Shown here piece by piece: positions 51,347-61,905 of a stretch of 64,000 nucleotides of DNA (position 1 is its first letter; each line of letters starts with the position of its first letter). This stretch comes from Hemibagrus wyckioides (Eukaryota > Chordata > Actinopteri > Siluriformes > Bagridae): the NCBI RefSeq assembly GCF_019097595.1, contig NC_080719.1, positions 18,204,001 through 18,268,000 on the forward strand, read 5' to 3'. Below the pieces are notes generated by a model, which was not told the DNA's origin, ran no database searches, and saw only the letters and a program-made list of their open reading frames with translations. A program made the translations under genes and the position numbers.

Positions 51347-51880
51347 TTATATGTAATACTTGGATGTAAATCCTTTGCAGTCAGTGACTGCCTGAAGTCT
51401 GGAACCCATGGATATCACCAAATGCTGAGTTTTCTCCCTTGAGCTACTTTCCCAGACCTTCACTGCTGCCACCTTTATTCGCTGATTGTTTTTTTTTTTT
51501 GCTGATTTGGGTTTTTCTGCGTTCAGTTTTGTCTTCAGTAAGTGAAAAGCGAGCTCAGTCGGGTTGAGGTCAGGTGACTGACTCCTGTTAACATTCCATT
51601 TCTTTTCCTTAAGAAGATCTTGGGTTGCTTTTGTGGTATGTTTTGTGTTGTTATCCATCTGTACTGTGACATGCTGTCCTGTGAGTTTTGTAGCGTTTGA
51701 TGGAATCTGAGCACAAGGTTTAGGTTTATACACTTAAAAATTAATCCTGTGCTTTCTCTCAGCAGTCACATCATCAAAAAAGCATCTTAGGTTCATCTGT
51801 CCAAAGAATCTTGTTCCAGAACCGGACAAGAATTGCTGCAGCCCTGCGATGCCATGTTTTAGAGAGAATAAAGAATCACA
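51347..51880 (-). pseudogene. Tc1-like transposase C-terminal fragment
   Basis: The 128-codon frame at 51347-51733 has TVQMDNNTKHTTKATQDLL (second catalytic Asp region), SQSPDLNPTELAFHLLKTKL (with the catalytic Glu) and a tail QHLVISMGSRLQAVTDCKGF. More transposase-like sequence continues to about 51870 with a stop in between. The N-terminal half is absent. It is a different Tc1 family from the intact one at 34.6 kb. Confidence 0.8.
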
Positions 51881-52511
51881 GTGGATAAGAAAAACAGACT
51901 TACTATTAGCAGACCTTTGCTATACTATTGTATAATGGCTATAACTGAATTGATAGTAATAGTTAATGTTAAATAATCAGACATTCAGAATTTCTGACTT
52001 GACACTAGGGGAAAAATAAAACAATATAAACTATTGTTTAAATTAAATATAAACCTTATAAAATATATGTTTTTTAAAATCCATCTATTCAGAATTCCTA
52101 CATGAAAGGTCAGGAAGGTCTTCCTCAGCCCAGAGATGACGTAGTTTCAACATGGCTGCTCACAGCATTTCCAGAAAACACTGGAAAGCACTTCACTTTC
52201 CTTTTAAATAAGTTATATTCTATACACTAAACATAAGCTTTCAGACATTAGTTTGTTAAATCTAAAGCACTGTCTATACAGTTTGCTGTTTTTACGATAT
52301 AATTATACATCACTCATTTATCACTTAACTGACTAGCTTGTTGCAATCATGAAAGCATCTTCTGAGTTGAAACAAAAGTTCTTGCCACTTTGCTTCATGG
52401 CACAGATAAGCTAACATGCCTCACTAGCTTAGCCTTAAATGTTCCTCAGCCTCCAACTCTGCTCAGCTCAGTCAGAAATATTACATATACAACATCATAC
52501 AATATTCAGCT

Positions 52512-52690
52512 ATAAGTATCTTGTTGTCCATAAGCTGGAATGGACCAGGAGACTCGGGTCCTTTAATGCCTGCAGAACCATGCTGCAGATGTTCTACCAC
52601 TCGGTGGTAGCCAGCGTCAACTTCTACACTGTAGTGTGCTGGAGTAGCAGGGTGAAGACGGTCGATGCCAACAGACTCAGCTTATTAGGA
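52512..52690 (+). pseudogene. Non-LTR retrotransposon RT C-terminal fragment
   Basis: The frame gives KLEWTRRLGSFNACRTMLQM then FYHSVVASVNFYTVVCWSSR, a common block after the RT domain in fish LINEs. It sits alone, with no RT core on either side. Confidence 0.65.
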
Positions 52691-55005
52691 AAGTGGAATG
52701 GAGAGGAGAATGCTGGGAAACTTCTCAGTATCCGCGTCACACCCCCTGCATGCGACACTAGACCTCACAAAATAGTTTCCTTAAATATATTATGTAGATT
52801 AATGAGGCCAATTATGGTTAATGTGTTATCTCTAATGCTATCTAGGGAAGGAATCCTCAGACACAGAATATATCTTGGCTGACTGACTACATTTAGTGAT
52901 AATTTGATTTATTGATGTAGAGTTGCACTATGACTCTAACTCTTACACCTACTGATGGTTAACTTAGTGAAATCTAAAACCCTTCATTATGCAGAAAAAC
53001 ATGCAACTTATAAAGGAGATGATACTGATACTAGTTTTGCCAGCATGGGTGTAGATTTGAAGAAAACTGTCTTACATGAGCAGGATCATTACATAATTTC
53101 CATCTGCTTATTTAGCTTTCTATCTAGCCACCCCCTCTATCCATCCATCTATCTGTCTAATCTATCTATCAATCATCCACAAGCCTTTACGCTCAAATGA
53201 TTGTTTTATTGTTTAAAACAAATTACACAGGACATAATGAATGCACTCTGTAACTGATTAAAACTTCTACACATCATTTATTGTGATGTTATTTTAATAT
53301 GCCACTGTAATGCAGGCAAGGGAACATCTGAAAACTTTTTGTTGTTGTTGCAAAACGAAACAAAAATCAGCTGTTCTGTGCACAACTGTCACCATGAGAC
53401 GTGGATAATAACGAAAGCTATTAAAATAAGATACATAAGGCTTGCCTTACGCCCCGGAAACTACAAGGCAGACTACAGTATAGAAGCCATGTACCTGGCC
53501 ACTACACAGCAATGTACACACATGCTCACTTTAAAGAACACTAAAGGTGTTTCTTTATTTCATTATTAACAAGCAAGTCCAGATTCATTGAACTCTAGAT
53601 GTGTTTTGGCATTAAAGGTGATTTGGAGAATGTGTGAAGGTAGATCAGATCAGTTGATCCTGCATGCTAATCAATGCTGTCTCTAGGAAATCGGCCCTGG
53701 AGAGTCAGGCTAAAAAGAAATAGGCACTGTTGACAGCGTGACAGCGGCTCCCCTAATGTGCCTGAGCATTCCCCTCTTTAGCATTAGGAGAAGGAGCAAA
53801 AGCAGGTCCATTATGTATTCAGTAAAGGTAGGGTTGAATGAACAAATGAGATTTAATGGCTGCATGGTTGTGCAATGTCACTTTGCGGGAGTCGCCCATG
53901 AAGTTTCATGCAAGCTGTGCAATTCATCTGCAGTCTGGAAAGAAATTATGACATAATTCTGGATGATACTGTGTCAAGTTGTGACATAAAGCTTTATGCA
54001 AATGTGATGGTACAGCTGTCCTGGCTATAACGATGTGTTCATTGATTGTGGCTGGATGCAGCTTGCTTTGTCATTTTATTACACCAGTTTGTTAACTAAG
54101 CTGAAGCTGTTTAGCTAAGCATACTTCCAATTTCCAGTGTTTTCGTAATTGTCTGTTCTACTTATCATCATTGTAATTTTTGTTCTGCTTAGACTGGAGT
54201 AAAGTGGCCAGGACTAGCTTCCTACAAAATCCTGGATGACTAGAATCCTAATTAAACAGAGAATTTCCTAATTGAATAACAGTACCCATAAATAGAATAA
54301 AAATGATCATATAAAATATATAATATAAATAGATAATGATATATAAAATATAACTACAGATATTAATGAATCAGTGATGGCAAAGTTTAAGCCCTTTTGA
54401 CAACTGCAGACATTGAAGAAGGTACCAAAAAGAAAGGGAAATAGCAGAATTAATGCAGTCTCTCGTTCTTTTTAACCTTTTGCAATATATATGAGAAATA
54501 CTGTAGCTTCCTGTACTGTCACATATAATAAAACTGTCATCAGTCCCCCTAATATGTCTGGTAGTCTGGGAAAGGTAATTCACATGCTGCTTGGGCCAAA
54601 ATTGTTTTTCTGTCTGTAACCTTCTTTGACACACCACTTTTATGAAACCATAAACATACAGTATTTCACCAAAATGACAGAGAAATGTTTTATTTACATT
54701 TTTATCTGCCGACAAATATTGTGTTGTGTAAGGAGCAAGTTTAACAAAAACACTCTGCCTAAAAATGTCTAAAGCCTTGCTAGCTAAGTGAGCTTTTCTC
54801 ACACAGTCAGTGTCACACTTTGATCAAGTTGTTGTATAATGAAACGGATCTAAACCTCATTAATTCAGTTTGTATTGTATTCAGATTCTCGCTCTCAAAA
54901 TGTCTGCGGTGCTCCTGCACCACAGTCAGAATGGAATTTGTATTCGCTCATTTTTCTATGAGATCTATGCAGAACAGGAAGCTTTTTCAGATCAGAAAAG
55001 CCTGG

Positions 55006-55029
55006 ACAGACAGACAGACAGACAGACAG
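55006..55029 (+). repeat. (GACA)n microsatellite
   Basis: Six GACA units just left of the Tc1-like MITE. Confidence 0.85.
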
Positions 55030-55033
55030 TTGT

Positions 55034-55376
55034 CAGCCATAACATTAAAAGCACTGGCAGATGAAGTAATAACATTGATTATTGTATACCAATGGCACAT
55101 GTTATGTGGTGGTATAAGTCCAATCTTGAAGTTGACGGGTTGGAAGTAAGAAAATGGGTATATCTGAGCGACTTTCATGGGCCAAATTGTGTTGGCTAGA
55201 AGACTCGGTCAGAGCTTCTTTAAAACAGCTGGTCTTCATTGCTGTTTTGGGGTTTAGGGATGCTCTCTCCTTGACTGTTCACTTACTGCTTAATATATCC
55301 CATCCCTTGACCCTTGACAGGTGCCACTGGAATGAGATAATCAATGTTGTTTTTATCAGTGGTTTTAATATTATGG
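55034..55376. mobile_element. Tc1-like non-autonomous element
   Basis: Left end CAGCCATAACATTAAAAGCA; right end reading inward CCATAATATTAAAACCACTG. Inside, GGGCCAAATTGTGTTGGCTA and AGACTCGGTCAGAGCTTCTT match the N-terminal helix-turn-helix region of the element at 13539, so it is a deletion derivative of a related family. Confidence 0.65.
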
Positions 55377-55401
55377 TGTGTGTGTGTGTGTGTGTGTGTG
55401 T
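55376..55401 (+). repeat. (GT)n microsatellite between two MITEs
   Basis: About 13 GT units exactly between the right end of one Tc1-like element and the left end of the next. Confidence 0.9.
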
Positions 55402-55404
55402 ATA

Positions 55405-55852
55405 CAGCTCTGGAAAAAAAATAAGAGACCATTGCAAAATAATCAGTTCCTTATGTTTTTTTCTTCCAGGTGCATGTATTGGTGAGATGAACAGTTTTGT
55501 TTCATTTTTTGTGAACTGCTAACAATATTTCTCTAAATTCAAAATATAACTATTGTTATTTCGAGTGTATATTTAAAGGAAATGACAACACATCAGAATA
55601 ACCCAAGATCATGCAGTATTTGCAGCGCCTTAATAACTCAAATAAAACAAAATGTAAATAATTTGTAAACAAATTGTGTTAATGCTTTTGCTAAATAACA
55701 TTAAGAAATCAGTATTTGGTGGAATAACCCCGATTTGTATGCGTTTTGGCTCCATGCTCTCCATGAGTTTTTCACACTGCTGTTGGGGAACTTTATACCA
55801 CTCTTTTTCCAGCTTTGCTTGATGGTTTGTGACCATCCATCTTCCAGAGCTG
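55405..55852. mobile_element. Deleted Tc1-like element with TA borders
   Basis: Left end CAGCTCTGGAAAAAAAATAA; right end reading inward CAGCTCTGGAAGATGG. Flanked by TA at 55403-55404 and 55853-55854. Inside, GGAATAACCCCGATTTG, CATGCTCTCCATGAGTTTTT and TTGATGGTTTGTGACC match the 3' part of a known style of fish Tc1 transposase on the minus strand; most of the gene is missing. Confidence 0.7.
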
Positions 55853-56575
55853 TATATATATATATACTGACAATGGACTGTTTTTGCTTTTTTAATGTGT
55901 CATGGAACTGGGACAAAAGTACAAATGTATGGAATATTTTTGACCATAACATTTCCTCTGTTTTATATTATGGTTAATAAACACTTTAAATATATATGAA
56001 ACTCTGGTTGATTACTGTAAAGGTTTAGATGGAAACAAAGCCTACGAAGAAGTGTTCTGAATGGCGAAGCAAACAAAACTGTTCGAGTCATTTAACTCGG
56101 ACAGAAAGAATCGACTCAGTGGAGTCGGAGGCCCGTCGTTAGTTGCAGTGTTTTGCTGTCGTCACCCGGTGATGCGCAGTCTCGCCAGGCGCCTTCATGT
56201 CCCTGAGGATTCCTTCAGCTTTTTATCTCTGAAACGAGCCTCTTTCTCATGGCACATGTGGACAGCAAGAATGATCAGATTTTTCTCATCAATTATAATG
56301 ACTATGTTTATTATTTATTAGAAATATGTGATTTTAATAAGATGTGATTTTCTCCTGATATAACTAGCCTTATATTTCTTTTATTTCTTTTCTTTTTTTT
56401 CACTTTTGCACCCTCACTGCTTCTTGAGCACCGGATAAGATTTGATTTAAAGTTCACTAGGCTGCACCAGTGGCAAATAACAAACTGCAGTGTGAACAGG
56501 CTGTTGGATTGCAAATTGACTAATGTCACAAAAAAAGATCAGTCTGATTTTGGATTTTTTTTTCTTTTTTTTTTG

Positions 56576-56841
56576 CTAACTCGTTGTCTGTCCCGTGTCT
56601 GTCTGGAGAGACTTCTCCGCCTTCCCATCGCTCTCCCTCCTCCCTCCTTCTTTTCCTGAGCCGTAGCATCTCACACATTCGTGCCGCAACTCCATCCAGC
56701 ACCGCAGATTCCTTTCCTTGAAAATAAAGGCATTAAAGGATTTATTAAGAAAAAAAAGGAAAAAGAGAGACAGGGAACGCAACACGAGGCAAGCAATGCA
56801 ATCTTTTGATCATGCCTCATTGCGCGTGAGAGCGAAGCAGG
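56576..56841 (+). promoter_or_regulatory. grin3b: grin3b 5' flank / 5' UTR with upstream ATGs
   Basis: The sequence changes from AT-rich to C- and CpG-rich just before the grin3b ATG, and the CpG-dense block continues through exon 1 to about 57300, as in a CpG-island promoter. No convincing TATA box was seen, and the start of transcription is not known. Two ATGs precede the gene start: 56796 (out of frame; open to 57128, 110 codons, overlapping the grin3b start; G at -3) and 56812 (in frame with grin3b but stopped by TGA at 56827-56829). Either would act as a uORF if included in the mRNA. Confidence 0.5.
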
Positions 56842-57300
56842 ATGAATTTGATCTGCCCCGGGGTCTTGGCGTACTTTTTCTACTTCGGATTGTACCAGGT
56901 GATGCTCCAGTGCATGATCGTGCCGGTTCACTCGCACCCGCAGCCGTGCCGCGTGCTCGCCCAGGTCGGTCACACCGTGCGCCTCGGCGTGCTCCTGCCT
57001 TCCCGCCGGCCAACGCGGGTGCGAGCCGCTCTGGACCGCGCGCTCAGCGCCATGGCCGAGAGCGGAAACCACATCCTGCCCTACAACCTGAGTCTGGACG
57101 TGGTAGCGCGCGAGCCGGCCGACGGTGACCCGGAGTCGCTTTTCCGGTGCTTGTGCCAGTCCATAGTGGTGCAGGGGGTCTCAGCGGTGCTCGCTTTCCC
57201 CCAAAGCAAAGACGAACTCGTGCAGGTGGAATTTATGTCGTCGTTTTTGGAAATCCCCTTCGTGAGCATTATCGAGCATGGAGAGCCGCTCCAAACGGAG
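56842..57300 (+). CDS. grin3b: grin3b first coding exon (GluN3B NMDA-receptor subunit, N-terminus)
   Basis: An exon of 459 nt gives 153 codons from ATG to a phase-0 donor (GAG then GTAAAG). GluN3B is a glycine-binding NMDA-receptor subunit of the neuronal plasma membrane. Residues 5-28 are hydrophobic and form a likely signal peptide, followed by HPQPCRVLAQVGHTVRLGVL at 32-51, the family's mature N-terminus (human GRIN3B has HPQPCGVLA). YNLSL at 81-85 carries an N-glycosylation sequon at Asn82, and VVQGVSAVLAFPQSKDEL at 109-126 is typical of GluN3 amino-terminal domains. The absence of the long linker seen in GluN3A exon 1, plus the neighbour wdr18, favours 3B over 3A. The ATG has A at -3. 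Which fish paralogue (a or b) is undecided. The remaining exons lie right of the window. Confidence 0.95.
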
Positions 57301-59659
57301 GTAAAGTGTTTCATGCGTTTCCCAATTTTCCTAATGCGTAATGAGGACATGGATATGTTTTGCAGGCGCAAAAAAACCTGTTTAATTACGCGTACATTTC
57401 TGAATTACCTTTTACCTTGTATAATCCGTGTCCTGGGAGATAACAGTCTAAGTTTTTCTTAAACACTGGTCATTTTTTTTGCTGTTTTCGCGCGCAGTTG
57501 CAGCCAACTGTTGCCGGGCGCGCGCGTTTCGACCCAAATATTCTACTTCCGTAAACAGAGCGGTCTGTATTTCACTTAATGAGATTAGCCTGTACATATC
57601 GGGCCAGCAGCTGTGCATCCATCATCCAGCTGTTATGTCGGTCGAAAAGACATTCTGCATATGCATCAGTATCAGTTAGTGTGCGCATTAATAGTGTTGC
57701 ATTAACCAGTAAGAAGTTCTGATGATGATCAGTGGAAAAGCTCGACGACATCAATCTATTTTTAGACTGCTGTTTATGTAGTTGATTTGCATAGATCTGC
57801 ATGGTCTTGTCCTTGACTTGTTCTCAATTGGCCCTGCTCTACTGACCCAGCAGACTAATATCATTTCTTCCAGTTAAGTGAAGTGTCCTGTATGTTTTGC
57901 ACCTGTATTGGCTGTATTGTGTGCTGCAGGAACTGGCATGCCTCACCAGCACAAAACCACTTACATCACAAGGTACTTAAAGAAATTAAAAGGGGGAGAA
58001 TCTCACACACTGTAAATCTTACAGCTAGGCAAAGGACCCACATTTATTTATTTTTTTTTAATATCCACTCATTAAAATCACTTTTCAATTGTTTTTAATT
58101 CACTAACACAAACAAACCAACAAACAACAGACTGCTTAATCAACGCATTGATTTATTTCTTTTATCCTTCTCAATAAAAACACTTTGGAGTCGATCTCCG
58201 TGTTTCTGAATAGTTCAGCAGCTTCAAACTACACTGCAGAATGAAAATGCGAAATCCTTTCAATTCAGAGCTTCTGAAAGGGCTTTCCTCATGTTGTCAC
58301 AGGACGATCTGTGATCATAATGAAGACGTGGTGTGAGAAAAGCCCCTGCTCACTGTACAAGTGCCTGGAGATGCTGTAGTGCTTCTGACTGCATGGATAT
58401 ACCGCTTCATGTAGAGTGTGCTAATACACCACAGAATCTTATTGATCAGTTACAGTGTATACGCTAAATAAACAAGACTGTCACATGATGCTGATGTATT
58501 TCTCATTGCTGGTCCCGGTTTGAGAATTTTTCCATGGAATGCAGCAACATGTCAAAGTTAACATGCCAAACCTTGATGTAAAGCCAAAATCTTTGTTTTA
58601 TTGTCTATAAAAGTCAGTATTTCTTAATTGCAATCACAGGCTAAAGCTCCATCTTTCGTTAGTGCACAAATTAATTATTTTAACAGTCCTTTTACTACTC
58701 TTAGAAAAAAGAAAGAGCTGCTTTGGGTTCTTTAATGGTCCACTGGATAATTAAGGGTTCTTAGTGTCCAGCAATGGTTGTACAATGGGCCCAGTGTAAC
58801 AGGGAAACAGTATGTTGTAGAAATCTACACAGTACCTATAAGGGTTCTCCCAGAGGGATGCCTCGAGAACCCATGACCTTGGTGTGCAAAGGTTAAGGAC
58901 AAGCTGTATCAAAACACAAGAAATGAAAAACGCACCATGTTCCGAGGCAACCCAAGCATAAACCTGTCATGCACAATATGCAATATGTGCAAATTTGTTT
59001 ATTTTTTATATGTCTCTGCATATTTATACACATATAGTATTAAATTACAAATAAGTCTGAAAACAATACTGAATGGTAATCTTTTGGGATTTGGAAAAAC
59101 ATTTTTTCTGGTGATTTCTTACATAGCTTTATAATACTTGAGTATTATGATTCCTTCATTGTTTTTCTAAATAGCAAAAATCAATGCAGATTCAGAAACA
59201 TATAATCTGCACACACTGCTTCTGACACTGTCTTGAAGCAGTGACCCTGAGTGTGTAGTTTCCTCTGACATAGCAGCATTAAGGTCAAACCATAAATCTC
59301 ATTGGGATCGTAGCAGGAATGTGAATTCAATATGGGCAAATGGGGCTATTTTACTTGCCTATACTGTAGATGGTGCTAGTTTTTTATTTATTTTTTTTGC
59401 TGTAACAGTGTTTGCTCCGGATCGGTCCGAGTGCTTCAGCAGCTAGTTTTCAAAGCACGCTTTGTATTGTGTAGGCTTAGCTTTGGTCAGCAGTTCAGAC
59501 ACAGGAATTCAGACAGATATAGAATATCGTATTAGATGACAAGGTTGTGCATGCCGTTTTTGTGGCATATACAGTACATCTAAAATTGAAGTGGTATATA
59601 TATATATATACACTTACTAAATGAAAAATAAAGGGAAAAAAAAAACTATGAAGGTACTC

Positions 59660-60530
59660 AGAAAAGAAAAATCTTTTTTCGATGTTGAAGGATTCCACTC
59701 TTCTGAAGTGTATAGGGTTAAATCTGTAGCCCCTTAAAGTCCCAGCTTTGTTGTAGTTCTGAGAAGGAGGAATTTGAGCTTGTACCTGCTGACGTGTTCA
59801 AATCAAACCATTGTGAGGAAGGAGAAGAATCCTTAGAGTGTGATTGGACTCTTTGTCTAAATCGGGTGTTTTTCAATACTGATGTACACACCGCACATAT
59901 TACTTCCTTTCCAAGTCCCCAACAAACAACCTGATAACGTTTAGACAGTATAATGATTATGTTCTTACAAGTTAAACACTAAAGTTCTGCAGTTCAAGGA
60001 GACTCCATGAGCAGAATTAAGAAACACTTCCCTAATCGATTTGTCATCTTTATTCATATTGAAGAACAACAGGCCACACATCGGAAAAGGCTTCATTCGA
60101 TATTGGAGGATTCTACTTGGAACCTTTTCCGAAGTGTACAGGGATAAATCTAAAGTCCTAGTAGTTTGGAGAGGGAGGAATGTGAGCTTGTACCTGCTGA
60201 CAAGTTCAAATGAAAGAAATGTGATGAATGTGAAGAATCCTTGAGAATCCAGGCAACTTTTCTAAGCTGATTGGATTTCTGAGTGATTGGATTTTGAGTT
60301 TTCTTTTTGTTCAGATCGGATGTTTTTCATTACTGCACATTTCGCTATTTCCTGTCCCCTAACAAACAACCGGATATCATGTAGAGTATATAATAATTAC
60401 ATTCTATCAAGTTAAACTCTGCAGATCTGCAGTTCAAGGAGACTCCATGAGCAGAATTAAGATACACTTCCCTAATCGATTTGTCATCTTTATTCATATT
60501 GCAGAATAACAGGCTACCAATCGGAAGGTC
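59660..60530 (+). repeat. Two-copy direct tandem duplication, unit about 430 bp
   Basis: Unit 1 is about 59660-60090, unit 2 about 60091-60530. Paired landmarks: GAAGTGTA at 59704 and 60131; AGTTCAAGGAGACTCCATGA at 59991 and 60431; CACTTCCCTAATCGATTTGT in both, followed by CATCTTTATTCATATTG. The offset is 427-440 bp because unit 2 has small insertions. No open frame of note. Confidence 0.85.
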
Positions 60531-61359
60531 AATGAATATTTTTGGCATATATTTATGGTTCATGGAGGAATGCGGCGGGAAAAAAAAAATCAATGAATTT
60601 AATCAAAACTATGAAAGCCAATTATCTCTCAATACTGTCCGGTTTATTCAGGACGGTACATTCTCAGAGTAATTTCTTTTCTGTGAATGTCAGTGCACAT
60701 ACTTCATCACTTTCTACAAGGTGGTATCAACTTTTCATTTTGTTCCCCAAGCATGGAAGCAGGTACTAATGTAAGTAGGTTGGGGGTGGATGAGTTCAGT
60801 GACCTAATTACAAATTCTTCCTACAGCATAGATGAAATTGGTATTTTGGGTTGGGGGTGTGTTTGGGTCACACGCTCTAACATGGAATATAACGATTTAG
60901 AGGTTGCACAAGTAATTTTTAGTAGTGGACTAATAGTCTGGAAGAGTAACTAACTAAACGATCATTTTTCCAACTGGTTTAAGGACATCTCTATTTTTAG
61001 GCTGTTCAATTTGTACAGCAAAGAACATTTCAAGCTGCACCTCAATTAACAGCCGCACACAGGCTACAAATTACATTTCCGGCTTCAGTGATTTTTTAGG
61101 TTGCCCTGTTAACGAACTTAGACACTGACAAAAGTATTAGAATATGACTTTCATAAGAATACATTTACATTTGCCTTTTTGTTTTTCACTGAAAACATAT
61201 TATTTGAAAATTGACTGGCTACGGTATTGAGATTTTGAATGTCAATGTCAATAATTAAAATACAAAGAACACAGAATTTATGTGAATTAGGAGAACAGAC
61301 GTTCTATTCAAATAGTTAGCTTTCTATGATAAACACTCAGACATTTCCAGAATTTCCAG

Positions 61360-61510
61360 AACAACTTACATTTATTTCACTTAAACAACTTGAACAAGTG
61401 AGTAGTTGAGGGTTAAGAGCTTTGCTCAGGGGCGCAGCAGGGGCAGCTTGGGAGTCGAGCTCACAACCTTCCAAGCAGCAGACCTTAACCACTGAGCTAC
61501 CACTTCCTGT
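61360..61510 (-). repeat. tRNA-headed SINE (minus)
   Basis: On the minus strand: GTGGTAGCTCAGTGGTTAAG (A-box region), GGAAGGTTGTGAGCTCGAC (B-box region), CCCTGAGCAAAGCTCTTAAC and a tail AAATGTAAGTTG. Same general family as those at 20012 and 22928. Confidence 0.7.
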
Positions 61511-61580
61511 TGGTTCTGTCCTTGCTCTGTTTTTGCTAATTTTTCTGTTAGCAAATTTAGTTGATTGAATATGATGTTCA

Positions 61581-61905
61581 GTATCCATCCATCTATTTTC
61601 TATACCCGCTTTATTCCTAATTAGAGTCACGGGGATCTGCTGGAGCCTATCCAAGCACACATTGGGCGAAAAGCAGGGGTACACCCTGGACAGTTCACCA
61701 GTCCATCACAGGGCCACACATATAGACAGACAACCACACACACGGGCAATTTAGAATCACCAATCAACCTAATGTACATGTTTTTGGACACACAAGCATG
61801 GGAAGAACACGCAAACTCCACACAGAAAGGCCCCTGCCAAACCTAGGGTTCGAACCCTTCTTTCTGTGAGGCAACAGTGCTAACCACTAAGCCACCATAC
61901 TGCCC
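61581..61905 (-). repeat. Near full-length tRNA-headed SINE, GGAT-tail type
   Basis: On the minus strand: GGTGGCTTAGTGGTTAGCAC head, AGGGTTCGAACCCTAGG B box, GGCCTTTCTGTGTGGAGTTT, CTGTGATGGACTGGTGAACT, GTCCAGGGTGTACCCC, and a short tail ATAGATGGATGGATAC. This order is the classic teleost SINE with a GGAT tail; it is the best preserved copy here. Confidence 0.8.

Noticed and set aside
56061..56321. 86-codon frame upstream of grin3b
   Set aside because: No recognisable domain, no conservation signal visible, and no splice link to the grin3b exon.
56842..57300. Identity as grin3a
   Set aside because: Lacks the long Pro/Arg-rich insert after the QPC segment of GluN3A, and lies beside wdr18 as GRIN3B does in human.
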